Assembly (NCBI RefSeq): GCF_003337305.1
Contig: NZ_QPJO01000005.1
Span: forward strand, 124,001 to 188,000
Source: Winogradskyella arenosi
GTDB taxonomy: Bacteria; Bacteroidota; Bacteroidia; Flavobacteriales; Flavobacteriaceae
Direction: 5' to 3'
DNA: 64,000 nucleotides
Positions within the stretch are counted from its first letter, which is position 1; each line of letters starts with the position of its first letter. Below, piece by piece: positions 63,304-64,000 of the stretch. Below the pieces are notes generated by a model, which had not been told where the DNA came from, searched no databases, and saw nothing but the letters and a program-made list of their open reading frames with translations. Made by a program: the position numbers and the translations under genes.

Positions 63304-64000
63304 TTAGTTTCTAAATAAAGTCTCGATAGGTTCAATAGCCTCTTCAAACGGTGTTTCTTGTGGCGTAATCACCATTCCAGGACGTAGTTTTCCAACTCCA
63401 GAAACCACAATTTTATCCTCTGCTTTTAGGCCCGATGCTACAACGTATAAATTATCTACAGTACCTTGAACTTTAATAATTGAGGTTTCAATTTTATTAT
63501 CGGCTACTAATTTAAAAATCATCACATTTCCTTGTTGCTCAAACGTAGCACTTTGTGGAACAACAATAGCATCTTTATACGTGATAGGGAATCTTATTTT
63601 GCCACTATTTCCATTGGTTAATATTTCATTAGGGTTATCAAAAGCGGCTCTAATTTTAATGGTTCCTGTACTTTGGTTGACTTGACCTGTACTAGTTTGA
63701 ATACGGCCTTTTTCAGAGTATTCTTTACCATTCGCTAAAATCAAAGTTAAATCTGGCGAATTTTTAATACGTTCGGCCTTAGTTTTCCCTTCGGATTGTT
63801 GCAGATGATTAATGTACTGCGCTTCATTAAAACTAAAGAAAGCATATACTTGATCAATTTCACTTACTGTTGTTAATGGTGAAGCATCACTAGGACTAAC
63901 TAAAGTCCCTTCTCTAAAGTTTATAGCACCAACGTATCCGTCAATAGGACTTTTAATGGTTGCATACCCAATATTAGCCGCTACCCCACTGTAATTCGCC
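63304..64000 (-). CDS. RND periplasmic adaptor (membrane fusion protein), 5' end outside window
   Basis: The frame stays open to the right edge of the window, so only the C-terminal 232 residues are seen; the first Met in the window frame (63744) is not a start. The visible part contains ATIKSPIDGYVGAINFREGT (the second lipoyl half), LTTVSEIDQVYAFFSFNEAQ (beta-barrel entry), SPDLTLILANGKEYSEKGRI and the GTIKIRAAFDNPNEILTNGN barrel strand, ending with AEDKIVVSGVGKLRPGMVI. These are the MFP family signatures. It stands 22 bases before the pump gene and completes the tripartite system. Confidence 0.93.
   Translation of the reverse strand, partial: ANYSGVAANIGYATIKSPIDGYVGAINFREGTLVSPSDASPLTTVSEIDQVYAFFSFNEAQYINHLQQSEGKTKAERIKNSPDLTLILANGKEYSEKGRIQTSTGQVNQSTGTIKIRAAFDNPNEILTNGNSGKIRFPITYKDAIVVPQSATFEQQGNVMIFKLVADNKIETSIIKVQGTVDNLYVVASGLKAEDKIVVSGVGKLRPGMVITPQETPFEEAIEPIETLFRN

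Noticed and set aside
63304..63744. A 146-residue complete gene downstream of the window edge
   Set aside because: The frame stays open to base 64000 and carries adaptor-family sequence upstream of the TTG at 63744, so it is the C-terminal part of a longer adaptor.
1..64000. CRISPR arrays, insertion sequences, prophage or integron features
   Set aside because: I saw no regularly spaced repeats, transposase, integrase or phage structural genes.

Overview
This window is chromosomal DNA from a member of the Bacteroidota, most likely a marine or aquatic Flavobacteriaceae. The evidence is the AT-rich base composition, Bacteroidota-type promoters (a TAnnTTTG -7 box, sometimes with TTTG about 19-20 bases upstream), the lack of clear Shine-Dalgarno sequences, a short RpoD without region 1.1, a type IX secretion (T9SS) C-terminal sorting domain, lipoproteins with Cys-Asp-Asp starts, and an AccD that has lost its zinc ribbon. 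I see no phage, insertion sequence, CRISPR array, rRNA or complete tRNA gene.

Layout. (1) 0.1-14.8 kb, mostly + strand, is housekeeping: fbaA, accD, a small lipoprotein, a PAS histidine kinase (- strand), rpsO, pnp, a stand-alone membrane GT2 glycosyltransferase, proline synthesis (proC-proB-proA), a small unknown protein, rpoD and rpe. Many units end in textbook intrinsic terminators. (2) 14.8-40.8 kb, all on the - strand, is a large Wzx/Wzy-type surface polysaccharide (capsule or O-antigen) locus. It holds a CBS-domain protein, Wzc tyrosine autokinase, Wza export lipoprotein, a WecA-like initiating transferase, about a dozen glycosyltransferases, a WcaF-like acetyltransferase, UDP-xylose synthase, a Wzy-like polymerase, an MBOAT/SGNH acylation pair, a Wzx flippase, and GDP-L-fucose synthesis (gmd, fcl). 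(3) 41.4-45.5 kb, - strand, is a sulfate activation operon (a tandem DUF2061 membrane protein, cysC, cysD, cysN, cysQ) that makes PAPS and removes PAP. (4) 46.2-53.4 kb, + strand, holds a 1531-residue T9SS-secreted multidomain protein, followed by a 54-residue exported peptide, an HPr-kinase-like protein and a PF14907-type nucleotidyltransferase. (5) 53.7-64 kb holds an outer membrane beta-barrel protein (+), then on the - strand an MtfA-like metallopeptidase, glutamate dehydrogenase, an MscS channel, and an RND efflux operon (adaptor, pump, outer membrane factor, TetR) whose adaptor gene runs off the right edge.

How the parts work together. The polysaccharide locus contains its own UDP-xylose and GDP-fucose synthesis, plus acetyl- and acyl-transfer functions that would decorate the repeat unit. 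The neighbouring PAPS operon could supply sulfate for the polysaccharide, but no sulfotransferase lies in the window. The most unusual item is the three-gene set at 51.0-53.4 kb. A very short signal-bearing peptide ending in Gly-Gly-Asn-Pro-Phe-Gly precedes a P-loop HprK-like kinase and a nucleotidyltransferase, an arrangement that suggests a modified, exported peptide of the RiPP type. Parts of this kind are known from other phyla, but this form, with no PqqD or cyclase visible, looks uncharacterised.
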